A DNA stretch of 64,000 nt from Ficedula albicollis (Eukaryota > Chordata > Aves > Passeriformes > Muscicapidae), in contig NC_021674.1 in assembly GCF_000247815.1 (NCBI RefSeq), positions 13,023,868 to 13,087,867 of the forward strand, written 5' to 3'. This document shows, piece after piece, positions 27,601-38,550 of the stretch (position 1 is the stretch's first letter; every line of letters begins with the position of its first letter). The notes beneath the pieces were generated by a model, which searched no databases, was not told the origin of the DNA, and saw only the letters and a list, made by a program, of their open reading frames with translations. The translations under genes were made by a program, and so were the position numbers.

Positions 27601-28613
27601 AAACTAAAGCAATGTTGAATGTCTTCATGTTTGATCCACTTGTGATAAGAAGCATTAGAAAACTGATAAATCTGCCCAGGAATGAAATAGCACCAAAAAA
27701 AGTGTTGCCTCAGAAAGAGTAGTGATTTAATAATGTCTTGATTTTGATTATGTTTCTCATCTGTTTCTCAGATACCTGGAGAAGGTATTAAAAAATGTAA
27801 CAGGTGTTGGAAGTAAATTGTGACTGGAGATATTGTCTTGTTGTGAACCATAGGGATAATAGGTATTTGTCTGAATTGTTTTTTTCCACCCATTATATTT
27901 GAATTCTTCATAGGAAATATTTCTCAGTGAAATATTTTTGCAAAGGATGCAGCGATTGGTTCTGAGAAAACAATTTATTTGAACACTTTTCTGTTTAACA
28001 GGATGTCAAAGTATTTTCTGCTGTTTATGCTTGATTTCCATTCTCATTTAACTAGAGAAAATTTGTACATTCATAGGAGTTCTGTCCAGAATGTTTCACT
28101 ATGAAAATGTTAACCTGACCTCCTAAATGTTAAAAGGCAGAATCTCTTCCAGTGATTCCTAAAATGCAGCCCATAAAACAGTGGTTGATATACAGTCTCT
28201 GTTAGAGAAAGGCTCTGAAGACTTCAGAGAAGAATTTCCTATAATTGCCAATGCTTACTTTATCTTTATGGAATATTTTTGTCTTCTTTTCAGTCTGAAC
28301 TTTTCTGACTCTTGATCACAGTCTTTGCCTGGTTGAAAAAATTTCTATCTTAAGCTATCAGGAACTTTGGACAGTTGTATATTCAACAGATTGAGCATCT
28401 TAGGGCTTTCTTTGTAAAACAAAGTTGCTGAGTTTTCTTAAGGTTTTAATAGCGTGAATGACTGTGGAGAAAGTTTTCTTCTGAAACCTCTTTATTTTTT
28501 ACGTCATTTTAAATATATGACCACTGGAACTAAACATGGTAATGGTTTTAGTTATGCCACAAAAATAATGCTGTTTTCTATTTAATTATTTCTTTGCTTG
28601 GGCACTCAAAACT
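24626..28613. other. Intron with one hairpin and one CpG-bearing block
   Basis: Mostly unique AT-rich sequence. 26080-26200 is richer in GC and CpG (ctcctccttcgagtgtcctg, gttcgtgttatcc, atccagctgg) and is followed by the 26.3-kb hairpin. A 114-residue + frame at 27217-27561 has no recognisable domain. Confidence 0.6.
26308..26339. repeat. Perfect 11-bp inverted repeat with 10-nt loop
   Basis: ctcttggatag (26308-26318) is the exact reverse complement of ctatccaagag (26329-26339), with a ten-base spacer. It would form a stable hairpin in DNA or intronic RNA. No flanking mobile element was recognised. Confidence 0.95.
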
Positions 28614-29162
28614 TGCACTGCCCTGTCGCAGTGAGGGTGGCTGTGACAGACCTCTAGGGTTCAGCTCCCTCTAGGGTGAGGGTGGTGAAAATAAAGGAGT
28701 GGGAAGGTTGGAGTTGCCTGGAAAAGAAACACTTTAATTGAAAAAAAACAGGGACAGTGCCCAGAAGCTGTGTGCAGTACAGGGTCAAACTCCAAAGACC
28801 AAGAAATGGGGCAGGCCTGGCAATATATAAAGTAGGTCTGGGGGAGGGTCTGAGGGTAAGGATCCAGGACAAACTGGGATTAGGAATATGCAAAAAAATG
28901 TGGCAAATAACAACCAACTGGGGGAGAGAACTGGGACTACTGAGCATAACAACCTCAAAAGACCTCTGGGAGGAAATCTCAGGTTCACCTTGACTTAGAT
29001 AAATGCTTCCCAGGGCTTGAAGTTAATGCCTGGTTTGTTAGGCTGACTCTGAGTCCCAGTCAGGCTGACTCCCACACTGCCCTCCTTGCTGCTTGGTGAA
29101 GTCAGGCTGACTCTGAGTCCCAGTCAGGCTGACTCCCACACTGCCCTCCTTGCTGCTTCACA
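28614..29162 (-). mobile_element. Solo LTR of an avian endogenous retrovirus
   Basis: On the minus strand the block starts TGTGAAGCAGC and ends CAGTGCA, with a TATA box (TTTATATA, + strand 28824-28831). About 90 bases further there is a polyadenylation signal ATTAAA (28733-28738), then a T/C-rich stretch and a short terminal segment. This order (upstream region, TATA, short R, poly-A signal, U5) is that of an LTR. No internal gag or pol sequence and no second LTR are present, so it is a solo LTR. A possible 5-bp target duplication acttg (28611-28615 and 29162-29166) fits only if the boundaries shift by one or two bases. Family (ERVL or ERVK) cannot be set from sequence alone. Confidence 0.7.
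29040..29158 (+). repeat. 64-bp tandem duplication inside the LTR
   Basis: A 55-base unit starting aggctgactctgagtccc occurs identically at 29040-29094 and 29104-29158, with period 64. The unit itself contains two aggctgact words. It lies in the U3 (upstream) part of the minus-strand LTR, where enhancer repeats are common. Confidence 0.93.
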
Positions 29163-31746
29163 CTTGGAGTTCACCTATAGTAGCTTAATTTAAATAATCT
29201 TGTCATTATTTCATTTTCAAAGCACTTGGGATACTGTCCAGAAAAGATGGCCTCATTTAGAATAAATTAAGGAATGTTACTAGTGTTTACAGGAGGATAC
29301 TAAATGTGTGCTGATGGCTTTGTCTTGTAAAAAGCTGGTAAAAAATATCTAATTGTGACCTAATGATCTTCATTTGGCAGAAAGCCTTGTCCTTATTTTC
29401 AGTGAAGGCAGTCCATTAGTGATCCTGACAGGATCTTGCCTTTCTCCCAAGTCCTGAACAGGGCAATCCAGAAAAGAAGGAATCCTCAAAGAGATGTAGG
29501 TAGAGGATGAAACTAAAATGGGCCCAAACTTCTGTTGTTCTGAAATTTCTCCTTCCCACCCAAAAAATATCAATAAAGTCCCTGTAATATTTCTACCAAC
29601 TGCACTGGAAAGTCCTCTGAATGGGTCTATCGAAAGCTGTGTGGAGACTAAGAGGGGCTGTACATAGATTTCAGACCTAATGGAGCCATGTGGAAATACA
29701 GGAACTCCTGAGCCCTCTTGCCTAGATTTTGGTGGATTTCTAGATTTAGTTTAAGAATCCCAACAGGATTGGGAAATGCTGTTTCCCTGTTTACTCAGTA
29801 CTCAAGAAGGCAACAACAGAATTAGAATACTGTACTAGGTATCTTTACAATTCATTTCTGATTATTCATAGTTACAGTCAATAATGGCAATCAATATGTG
29901 CAGTACATTAAAAGTACATTTTAGAAAAAATGCAGATAATCCTAATGGAATTTTTCAGATACACAGCACTTGAGAGGATCAATGCTCATGACCATGGCTA
30001 TTCAATTTATTGCTTTAGTTCATCGTTATTGACTACATGACTGTTCATGCTTTCTAACATGCTTCATAGCATACTTCATATTTTCACATTCTTTCTAAAT
30101 ATTTTGTTTTGAACCCAATGTCAATAACACCTATTTCTCTCTCAATTTGAGAAATGGATGGGACAGGCTAAATTACACTATCCAAGAAATGGTGGCAGCA
30201 GTTCCACAGATAAAGCTGCCTCCTGAAGTTATATTTCCAAGTACAGGTTTTTGTGGTAGATAAATTTAGAGAGAAGTATAATTATGCATTATTCTTTGAG
30301 AAAAACAGAATATTGTATCTTAAACTTCTAGCCATCAATTTTGTTGCAAGACACCTTCATAATACAGCTTTATTTCATGCTATTTCACCACTTGCCATAC
30401 TTCTGAATCCATTTTGAAATTTCATAAAATGTGTCTATAGTATGAATATCCTATATATATTATATAGTATTCCTTCCTTGCTGGAATGTGATTGTGAACT
30501 AAATTGTCATGAAGAAAAGAAAAAGCACCATAAAAAATCCCTCTGCTAATATGCTATTTCTTATAGTGTTGTTTCTGTTTTTGTAATTTCTTCTGTTTGT
30601 CATGAAAATACAGTTCTTACATAATTGTGTGGCTAAGGTGTAAATTCTCTAACAGATGAACAAAATGTAATAGCTGAAATAACCACTAAATATAGGAAGA
30701 GTTGGGTTTTGATTTTTTTTCAAGTCAAGGTTTCCATGAAGAATCACTGAATATTAAAACAATTCTTTAATTAGTAAAAACGTACTTAAAATATGATTCC
30801 CATTTTCATATCATTAAATCAAAGTGATATGCTAAAATAATTAGAATTAGTTGTGCTTTTGCTGCAAAAAAAGAAAATGCGATGCAGAATCTGCTCTCAG
30901 TTCAGTAGGGACAGCCTGAGACAATTCATCTGAGGATAATAAGCCAGATTCACAGCCTGTGTAAGTCGTACAGTTCCTCTGATTTCGATTGTGTCACACC
31001 AGATTTAAATCAATTCAGTATTTGGCTCAATATGCACAGTCAACAGATTATACACATAGCACTGAAAGCAGACTTTGGCAGGAGGAATTAGGTTGCAAAC
31101 ACAGAAAGTAGCAGGGCAATTAATTTTTCAGGTGGTGGGCAGGGGAAATCATCTTGGAAATAGGCATTTTCCGTGGATAAGAACTCTCTAGTTCTTCAAG
31201 TCAGGAGCTTGGTGCAATGTGAAAAACAGAAAAATCCCCACATCTCTTTGAAGTCAGAATGCTGAAGTCACCCATTTTCAGAGTGAAAAGCCCTTGGTAC
31301 GATCAGCTAGTGCAAAAAACAAAAGAGCTGCTCTGTGTTACTGCCTGCAGCATTTGGAGTTGGCATTTGGATCCTGAAAACCTCGGGTTCCACTGATGTC
31401 AACAGAGCTGTTCAGTAGATGATAAGATCACTCAGATTGGATGGATAGAAATGTGGGTAAATTCTGTGCATGGCTGTTTCATCAGCAGCTACAGAAATGT
31501 GTAGTATGGGTCTACTCTCCTCCAGGTACAGAAATTTTACACCAATGCAAATCTAGTGACATAAATGTAGTTACTCCTGATTTAAATAAGGAAAATTTTG
31601 TTCCCTCTGAGCTGCAACTTTATAGTATATATGGCTTTCAATGATCTTTATTTTTAATTTGGTTTTGTTTTGTTTTTTGTTTTTTTTTAATTTTTGGTTT
31701 TTTTGGTTTTGTTTTAGGAGTAAGGCTGGAGTAAGCAAAATTTAAA
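29163..31746. other. Intron, no features seen apart from T/G tract
   Basis: Unique sequence. A GTTTT-type low-complexity tract lies at 31660-31720, immediately before the 1.15-kb duplication. An AT dinucleotide patch is at 30450-30470. Confidence 0.65.
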
Positions 31747-32897
31747 AAAAGCAAGGCTAGAATTTGGGTCTTCTGGCTTCTTAGATTCTGCTTAGAAGAA
31801 TAGGCCATGCCTAGAAAATGGGAATGCAGAAAGCCAAGTGAAGTGTTGGTGATACGGAAATATATCAGCCATCACAAACAAACTACCTTAATTAAAGTGC
31901 TCAATGCTAATCTAATGTAAAAGCCTTGTAAAGTACCATGAAGAAGCTGAATTAATTTTTTTTTTAGATTGCAAAACTGTTTAAGATGGTTTAACTTACC
32001 ATGACTAAAACCTGGAGAGGAATGAATTTTCATTGTTGTTTACTAGTGCATAGGCGTTTGGTTATATGCACTGTTTAATTCACAGAGTTTAATTCACATT
32101 CAAAATGTTTTGATAGCTTAACTTGCTATCACTAAAAGTTCAATCAATCAGACATTTAGGGGAAGCTGCTCATCTAGTATAAATCTTTCTTGAAAAGTCA
32201 TCAAAAAAGGCATACTGATTATGCTAAGAGGAGGAGTCATGATATAAAGCAGGATATACTAAACCCTGTAGTCTGATGAATTTAACCATCTAATCCTACC
32301 TATGATGTCATTTTCAGAGCCCTTTTCTTTGACTCTGACATCATGAGGAACTGAACTTAGTCGTGTTAAGCTAAACATGCCACCAAAAAGAGCAATGTTG
32401 GTATTGCAATGCACCAACACTGATAACCAGAAAGATGAAAGAGCCTGAAGTTACAAAATAATTGGAATAATTAATTTCTTTTTCATTGAGTTTGGGTGGG
32501 TTTTTTTTACTTAAAGAAAGGAAATTAATGTATGCAGTTAAGAGTAGAAGTCTCTTCCAGAAAAGTTTTGCTAAGAGGTGCTCCAAATATCACTCCTATT
32601 TACATTGTGTATAGAACATATCTTTATCTTGTGAGACTGGGTGTTCTTCATCATCTCAGTGAATTTTATTCTATATCTTGATTTAGAGCATGTGAATGGA
32701 AAATGCAAATTATAGTACCTAACTGTATAACTACACCCTTAAATCCTTATTATTCATCATTTATCACAGTTATTATTTTTAAAATGATAAACTTTTCAAA
32801 TTATTTGTTGGAATACTGTCGAGTTTTGATGACATTTGTCATTGTTTTCTGGCATTAACTTATAAAGGATTTGTAATATGATAAGTGGCACATTAAT
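31747..32897 (+). repeat. 1.15-kb tandem duplication, copy 1
   Basis: First copy of a direct duplication, from aaaagcaaggctag to ggcacatt. It matches the next copy almost perfectly. By eye the differences are one two-base/indel site (cttgaaaag versus cttgtgaaag), one A/C (ttacaaaat versus ttacacaat) and one C/T near the end. The unit contains no gene. The 71-residue minus-strand open frame found in both copies is a consequence of the duplication, not evidence of coding. Confidence 0.97.
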
Positions 32898-34046
32898 AAA
32901 AGCAAGGCTAGAATTTGGGTCTTCTGGCTTCTTAGATTCTGCTTAGAAGAATAGGCCATGCCTAGAAAATGGGAATGCAGAAAGCCAAGTGAAGTGTTGG
33001 TGATACGGAAATATATCAGCCATCACAAACAAACTACCTTAATTAAAGTGCTCAATGCTAATCTAATGTAAAAGCCTTGTAAAGTACCATGAAGAAGCTG
33101 AATTAATTTTTTTTTTAGATTGCAAAACTGTTTAAGATGGTTTAACTTACCATGACTAAAACCTGGAGAGGAATGAATTTTCATTGTTGTTTACTAGTGC
33201 ATAGGCGTTTGGTTATATGCACTGTTTAATTCACAGAGTTTAATTCACATTCAAAATGTTTTGATAGCTTAACTTGCTATCACTAAAAGTTCAATCAATC
33301 AGACATTTAGGGGAAGCTGCTCATCTAGTATAAATCTTTCTTGTGAAAGTCATCAAAAAAGGCATACTGATTATGCTAAGAGGAGGAGTCATGATATAAA
33401 GCAGGATATACTAAACCCTGTAGTCTGATGAATTTAACCATCTAATCCTACCTATGATGTCATTTTCAGAGCCCTTTTCTTTGACTCTGACATCATGAGG
33501 AACTGAACTTAGTCGTGTTAAGCTAAACATGCCACCAAAAAGAGCAATGTTGGTATTGCAATGCACCAACACTGATAACCAGAAAGATGAAAGAGCCTGA
33601 AGTTACACAATAATTGGAATAATTAATTTCTTTTTCATTGAGTTTGGGTGGGTTTTTTTTACTTAAAGAAAGGAAATTAATGTATGCAGTTAAGAGTAGA
33701 AGTCTCTTCCAGAAAAGTTTTGCTAAGAGGTGCTCCAAATATCACTCCTATTTACATTGTGTATAGAACATATCTTTATCTTGTGAGACTGGGTGTTCTT
33801 CATCATCTCAGTGAATTTTATTCTATATCTTGATTTAGAGCATGTGAATGGAAAATGCAAATTATAGTACCTAACTGTATAACTACACCCTTAAATCCTT
33901 ATTATTCATCATTTATCACAGTTATTATTTTTAAAATGATAAATTTTTCAAATTATTTGTTGGAATACTGTCGAGTTTTGATGACATTTGTCATTGTTTT
34001 CTGGCATTAACTTATAAAGGATTTGTAATATGATAAGTGGCACATT
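32898..34046 (+). repeat. 1.15-kb tandem duplication, copy 2
   Basis: Second copy, directly abutting the first, offset 1,151-1,152 bases. Identity is about 99.7 percent as counted by eye. The copies share the short word aaaagcaaggc at their starts. A recent duplication is likely, or else a false duplication from merging two haplotypes during assembly. Confidence 0.97.
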
Positions 34047-35319
34047 CTGTGAGGAAATGACTGTGCTTAAAAAAATATCATTAAGGCCCATTCTGTGTAA
34101 CTTGTTTTCTTATTTTTTTATTGGGTTACAATACATCAAAATTAGTTTAGCTTCATGGTCACATGAAAAGGCACTATTCCTGTGTGATGACTCCATGAGA
34201 AGTGACCAATAATGGCAGAATGGGCCTTCAATTTGCACTGGCTTCTACGTGCTCCCTCCCCAGGAGGAGCTGGTGGAGATGACATAAACTGCACGAGAGA
34301 TCTCCCAGGCAGCCCGACTGCTGTGTTATCACCTTCCCCGTCTCTTTGTTGGCTCCACACCGTCCATCTCCTTGACTTCTCTGATGCTTTTCCTTTGTTA
34401 TTTTACCTTTCCCATTTTCTCTCTCCTATTCCCTCCTCAGTCATGATCAGAATGGGTAGCATAGAAATACTCCCTCAAAGTCACCTTCTGAGTGGAGTAG
34501 CTGAGAACTATAAACACTAACATGAGTTTTAGGACACTGAGGCTATTTCTCAGTTTTAAATTCTGTCCACTTAACTGAAGCTCAATCCTTAGTCCCCTGT
34601 TGCTTTGTAAGCTTTGGGGGAACATTCTTTCCTGTGTCCCATATTGATGTTGGATTGAATGTAAACAATGGAAAACACTGTTGCTTGTTGGTAGCAGCCT
34701 TTCCTTAGGCAAAATACCCTTGATCTAATTGAGGGGCAGAACCTATCCTTGGCACTGCTGTGACCTTTGCTGGCTGTACCAGGCAGAAAATTGATTGATT
34801 TTTTTACAATGTGCAAGTTACTGATGCTGACCAATTCTGTAGGACATGATCCAACAATTCTGAGTTATTACACCCAGTTTAAATTCCACTTTTTCCCTGC
34901 TGGATTTGGAGATTTGACTCAGTGACCAGAGTGCCTCTCTAATGAGTGCAGGATCAGCCATGCTGCTTGTGGTAACATCTTCGCAGCATATTCAAGCATT
35001 TAAATTATCTGAAGTCTAAAATCATCTACTTTATCATCCAGGAAAATTCAGAATGGGAAAGTAGAACCAAATGAGTTTAGAATCTCTGTAACGAAAAATG
35101 ACTGGTGGTTTTAAAGTATATAGTTACAAAAGTCTTACAAGAAACCCTCTGATTAATAACTAACAATAATGAGAGTTGCATGTACAAAAAGCTGCACTAA
35201 ATCCTGTACAGTATTTGCACCTTGGCAAGAGTAATTTGTTTCATATCACATACATTTTGTTAAGTAGAGGAAACACTGCTTCCCTGGTGCTTTTGTTTTT
35301 CCCTCTGGATTGTAGCAAT
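34047..35319. other. Intron with a GC-richer block before the first microexon
   Basis: 34210-34440 is clearly richer in G and C than its surroundings, with CpGs and a pyrimidine-rich right half. It has open frames on both strands (102 and 72 residues) without recognisable domains. It may be a conserved non-coding element; this cannot be tested without alignment. Confidence 0.5.
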
Positions 35320-35440
35320 GGAGCACTTGCATGTTGTATTTGATGCCTTGCATGATAAAGACATGCAATGGCAAGTTCCAGTCTGCATGCTGCTTAATGA
35401 ATGTTTTCCTTTTCTCTCCTTCCCTGTTATGTGCTTACAG
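35320..35440 (+). promoter_or_regulatory. Intronic splicing-control region upstream of the 18-nt microexon
   Basis: Three copies of TGCATG lie at 35328-35333, 35349-35354 and 35384-35389, followed by the pyrimidine tract and acceptor with a TGC at 35432-35434. TGCATG is the RNA-binding word of RBFOX proteins. Binding upstream of an exon usually favours skipping and binding downstream favours inclusion (known from the family). The TGC close to the acceptor is the kind of signal used by SRRM4 for neuronal microexons. The motifs are seen directly; their function here is inferred. Confidence 0.6.
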
Positions 35441-35458
35441 AAGACAACTATGTGGAAG
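35441..35458 (+). CDS. NRXN1: Neurexin-1 alpha SS1 microexon 1 (18 nt)
   Basis: The 18-nt exon AAGACAACTATGTGGAAG is preceded by a pyrimidine-rich acceptor ending in ttacag and followed by the donor gtgggt. With the G carried over from the upstream exon (phase 1) it reads E-D-N-Y-V-E and leaves a G for the next exon, giving E-D-N-Y-V-E-G. This is the first part of alternatively spliced segment 1 of alpha-neurexin-1, a presynaptic adhesion receptor; the insert lies in the linker between EGF-A and LNS2. Known family biology: SS1 exons are included or skipped independently, mostly in neurons. Seen here: length divisible by three, so skipping keeps the frame. The third residue codon is TAT (Tyr), where I recall Asn in mammals. 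Three TGCATG motifs lie within 113 bases upstream. Assignment rests on its exact fit with the two downstream exons; alone it would be too short to call. Confidence 0.9.
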
Positions 35459-37875
35459 GTGGGTGCTTTCTACCTTATTTTCCTAAGCTCTTGTTTTCCC
35501 CCCTCTGTTCAGTGGGTTTTTTTTTCTTCTGCTTAATGTTATAAAAGTACACATATCATTCAGTACGGTAAGTTGTATTTTTTCCTTCATATAGGCATAC
35601 AAATTTATTACATAGATGTGATTTATTTTTTTCATACAGAACACAGGCAAGGCTCCTTGGCCTTACACTGTAATTCAAGAATATCCCCACTGAAACAACA
35701 GAATTTGTACTCATGTGACCGATACCATATCCAAAATCTTTCTGGAGATTTGCAGAACTGATTTCTTCTCGTGTTCTGTATGAAAAGCACTTCAAGAAAC
35801 TATTTGTCTCATCAGTGTGAAGCCCAAATCCTCCCAATAAGACAGTAATGCACGTTAAATTCCCAACTTTTATATGCTTAGGAAAATGGAAAGCGCTTTT
35901 CTCTTTAATACCACAGACCTTGCTTACTCTAATATCCTTTACAGCACAAAGCTTTAGGAAAACAGGTTTTCTGTCTAAATTTCCAGCATAATGTACTTGC
36001 CTTTTGGACATTGTGAAAGAAGCAGCATGCGATTTTAATAATTACGTTGGTATGTAATCAAGTCCCTTTAAAGAAAGTATGGCATAGGGCAGTGGAAACT
36101 AAGGCACAATGCCATCTATCCTGAATATTGGTAAGTAAGTCTATTAGCTGGTAAAACATGCAAAAAATAAGATAGTTTTAAAGTCTTTTTGCTTACAAAC
36201 CAAAAACTGCAGGTGCTTTTTTTATGTACAGATGTCTGTAAAAGTCTCTCTTGGGTGAATCTTTGCATACTGGCTAAAAAAATAATTTATTTGAAAATAT
36301 TAGTTTACCTATCTAAACTGACAAATTGCTTTCATTTTATTTCATTCCAATATTTTAAAAGCAAGGACTTTGTAAACTAACTCATGCATAGTGACTCTGA
36401 CCCAGGATGCTCATGTGAGCCACTCTGGGCCCTGAGTTCATTCAGGTTTCAACTCACCCTGGGCCACTGCCTGCTTGTTCAGGGGTGATTTTCTCAAGAA
36501 GACTTGAAGTGCTAGTGCTTAATTTCTCTATGCTGCTGTATTCAAGGGTGAAGACAGGTGCTCAGATTTAGCACATAGATGATGCTCTGCAAATTTTTCA
36601 ATATATATGTTTTCCCAAGGGGAAAGAAAATTCAGACAATTCTGGTGCTTTACTTGTGGGCACATGTCAATAAAATTTCATTTTCATTGTGAGATGAAAA
36701 TATATTCAGCAACAGTGGGATAGGAATTCTAGCTGAAAAACAAAAAAGCCTAGAAATAACTACCTAATCTTGTATTTGATCTGTGCATAAAACTCTTGCT
36801 GATGTCAACATGAGTCTTAAAACTTGAATTAGGTGCAGTATAACTAGATAAGGAGGTTCAATTGCATTTCACATACTCATTTATGCACAGCAGTACAAGA
36901 TAAAACCTGGATAACAGTTAATCCAGACTTTACCTGAACCTAATTCTTAAAACTGCAACCTTAAATTTATTCCAACACAGGTCTGGATACTTAGGCATAC
37001 ATTAAAGTTACAAAGCATGAATATTTTAAAAATTGAAGCATAAAATTGTGTATCCAGAGCACAACTTGAAATCTGAGCTAAAATTTTTCATCTTTGATCT
37101 CTGTGATATCTGAGCATCTCTGTAAATTAGATGACATAAACAAAAAGAAATATGTAATATTCCATTTTGTATATACTGCTGGTAAAAAAGGCTACTGTTT
37201 TTTTCATTTTCTGAAGTTGTACTACATTTTAATACCTTCACTGCAGGTTTATCATGTTTAAATTTTTTTTGGCCTGTGCTGCATGGAACTCGCACACCAA
37301 ATTACGAAAATATCCTATCTTCATATCCCCTTCCACTGTCCCACCCTGTGCTCCTTAACTGTCTCCTCTCAGAAGCAAGTTCAGGAGAAAGTTGGAGTGA
37401 ATCACAAATGAGCCTTCCTTCTAAATCTTGAATTCCTAATTCATAAAGAAATTGAGGTAATGGTGCACAAATGAGTATTTTCAATATATGGGATGTCTAT
37501 ACATGGCTACTTAAGGATAAAATTTCCCAGGTCTATTATAAGCAGACTTTCATTTTGCAAATCTAACAGTGATTGCTATCATGGCAGATTTAGCTGTATC
37601 ATTTTAAACCATTCTGTGGAATGAACAGGTAAAGTACTAGTAATTTTTCACTCTTCAATAGCCTTCATCCATAGATTGCAAAAATATAAAATAAGGTAAG
37701 TATCATCATGTGCCTTTGACAAGGAAGTATAGGTGACCTTACAGCTTGCAAATAAAATAACACAGAGAGAGAAACAAAATGCAGTGTCTTGACAAGCAGT
37801 ACTGAATTTTTTAATTGGTAGATGTTTTGTTTGAGCAGTGTATGTCTTTTACAATCAGTTGGCTGCCTTTTTTCA

Positions 37876-37979
37876 TCAAACACTGTAAGTGACTTAAAAT
37901 TCAAATAGTTTTTATAATGTTTTTGAGAGGTACTTGTCAAACACTGTAATAGTTTTTATAATGTTTTTGAGAGGTACTT
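37876..37979 (+). repeat. Short partial tandem duplication
   Basis: The 13-mer tcaaacactgtaa occurs at 37876 and 37937, and a 31-base block starting atagtttttataatg occurs at 37905-37935 and 37949-37979. The second copy lacks the 16-17 bases between the two blocks, so this is a 61-base tandem duplication with an internal deletion. Confidence 0.9.
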
Positions 37980-38433
37980 CTTCTGTTTACTTTTTTTTTT
38001 TCAAATTATGTAAAAGTCATCTATTTGGAACTTAGGTATCATTTTAACAAAAATAGTAGCTATCAAGCAGAGATAATCTGAAGCTAGACTTTTGTTTAGG
38101 TTTGTATAGCTATGAAGTTCATATGTAAATGTGAGATCACATTCCTTGCATTCCCCTGGGAGACAGGACAGTGATTTGTTTCATACCTTCTCTAGGGCTG
38201 AATGATCTTACATAAGGTAGTGGCTGAAAAGTGACTGTTTCATTAAAGAAAGAGATATTGCAATGTCCAACTAGTTTGAATTTCCCTTTATCCAATACAA
38301 TTAGGGTCAAGTCAAAAGTTTGAGATTTCTTGCTGTAGTTGCCAACACCAAAAGTTAAGATCCGAAAGACAAGTTAATCAGTCACAAGAAGAAACTGATA
38401 GTTACAAAAGGTCATGTGGCAGTGGATCCAAGT

Positions 38434-38550
38434 AAGGACCCCCAGGACTGAAAGAATTAATTAAAAATATCACCTGGTCTTTATACTCTGGAGCAAGGAC
38501 CCCCAGGACTGAAAGAATGAATTAAAAATATCACCTGGTCTTTATACTCT
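38434..38550 (+). repeat. 61-bp tandem duplication
   Basis: A block starting aaggacccccaggactgaaa and ending ctttatactctg occurs at about 38434-38490 and 38495-38551, period 61, with a T/G difference (gaattaatt versus gaatgaatt). No coding meaning. Confidence 0.93.

Noticed and set aside
32371..33738. Twin 71-codon minus frames as a duplicated gene
   Set aside because: Identical because the DNA is tandemly duplicated; no recognisable domain, no splice or promoter context.
35318..35536. 72-codon open frame over the first microexon
   Set aside because: Accidental frame; the exon is used in a different context, bounded by splice sites at 35441 and 35458.
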